Part shown: in pieces, positions 13,445 through 13,585 of the stretch
How the letters are laid out: each line of letters begins with the position of its first letter
Numbering within the stretch: the stretch's first letter is position 1
Source: JAZKSG01 sp036626215
Lineage (GTDB): Archaea > Thermoplasmatota > E2 > DHVEG-1
NCBI GenBank assembly: GCA_036626215.1
Contig: JAZKSG010000032.1
Location: 1 to 13,585, forward strand
DNA length: 13,585 bases
Direction of reading: 5' to 3'
The notes under the pieces: generated by a model
The model's database searches: none
Told to the model about the DNA's origin: nothing
What the model saw: only the letters and a program-made list of their open reading frames with translations
Position numbers and translations under genes: made by a program

Positions 13445-13483
13445 TCTGTAAAGGTTTGCACTCTAAAGACCTTTATAGGAGGG
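13445..13483 (+). promoter_or_regulatory. Leader hairpin overlapping the archaellin Shine-Dalgarno
   Basis: Bases 13445-13455 can pair with 13469-13479 as an 11-bp stem, of which seven central pairs (TAAAGGT with ACCTTTA) are perfect Watson-Crick and two pairs are G-U. The loop has 13 nt. The right arm takes in the first bases of the Shine-Dalgarno AGGAGGG (13477-13483). Confidence 0.5.
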
Positions 13484-13494
13484 ATGTGAAAAGG

Positions 13495-13585
13495 ATGGGA
13501 AAAGATCTGATTAGAAAGTTGAAAGAAGATGATATTGGTAGTATCGGTATTGGCGCAATGATTGTTTTTATCGCCATGGTTTTGG
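13495..13585 (+). CDS. Archaellin (archaeal flagellin), N-terminal fragment cut by the window end
   Basis: The 30 visible residues start MGKDLIRKLKEDDIG and continue SIGIGAMIVFIAMVL. This is the class III (type IV pilin-like) signal peptide and hydrophobic N-terminal helix of archaellins, the filament subunits of the archaeal motility organelle. Cleavage by prearchaellin peptidase is expected after Gly15, before the G-x-x-G-I-G-type pattern. AGGAGGG at 13477-13483 lies 11 nt before the ATG at 13495. An in-frame GTG at 13486 is only 2 nt from the Shine-Dalgarno and is less likely, and the ATG at 13484 is followed at once by TGA. The gene runs off the window, so other archaellum genes may follow. 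A related pilin or archaellin-like accessory protein cannot be excluded. Confidence 0.82.
   Translation, partial: MGKDLIRKLKEDDIGSIGIGAMIVFIAMVL

Larger units (their letters stand above)
13204..13476. other. Intergenic region before the archaellin gene
   Basis: This stretch holds no convincing gene on the plus strand. It contains a GC-rich patch near 13341-13357 (cccggcggaactcgctg), three tandem 12-nt repeats (13363-13398), a minus-strand protein-like open frame (13293-13421), the archaellin TATA box (13403-13414) and the left arm and loop of a leader hairpin. No tRNA or clear terminator was seen. Confidence 0.6.

Overview
The window is a piece of an AT-rich archaeal chromosome. The evidence is an archaeal/eukaryotic-type ribosomal protein eS1 (S3Ae), an Mre11-Rad50 pair, Shine-Dalgarno sites of the GGAGG type combined with TATA-box promoters, oligo-T terminators, a protein with a PGF-CTERM-like surface-sorting tail, and the first 30 codons of an archaellin. 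PGF-CTERM tails and archaellins point to a euryarchaeon. The low GC, Lys/Glu-rich proteins and acidic tails would suit a lineage such as Methanonatronarchaeia or a relative, but this placement is a guess and no gene here fixes it.

Layout. 100-1080: eS1 with an unusual acidic tail of about 126 residues. 1140-2801: an exported Ntn-hydrolase of the C69/acyltransferase type. 2885-7541: an apparent three-gene operon of a CoA-disulfide reductase-like flavoenzyme (probable CTG start), mre11 and a short rad50. 7561-8511 (minus): a coiled-coil protein converging on rad50. 8705-9760: a membrane-anchored secreted beta-domain protein. 9835-10506: endonuclease III. 10512-10730 (minus): a small SAP/Rho_N-like protein. 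10928-11215: a winged-helix protein. 11233-11451 (minus): a small Tudor-like protein. 11592-12131: an exported protein with a PGF-CTERM-like tail. 12149-12601 (minus): a lipoprotein. 12760-13203: a conserved-looking helical protein of unknown function. 13495-end: a truncated archaellin with a structured leader.

How the genes fit together. One theme is DNA maintenance: mre11, rad50 and nth, with two small possible nucleic-acid- or protein-binding proteins nearby. A second theme is the cell surface: the Ntn-hydrolase, two secreted beta-rich proteins, the lipoprotein and the archaellin. From 5.4 kb on, the genes form four convergent pairs with 5-19 bp between stop codons, separated by divergent or tandem promoter regions, so most of them are probably single-gene transcription units.

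Nothing in the window is a clear mobile element, CRISPR array, tRNA or rRNA. The most interesting items are the CTG start, the eS1 tail, the inverted repeat on a TATA box at 8642-8668, the hairpin over the archaellin ribosome binding site, the stand-alone Tudor-like protein, and a protein-like relic with 12-nt repeats upstream of the archaellin gene.
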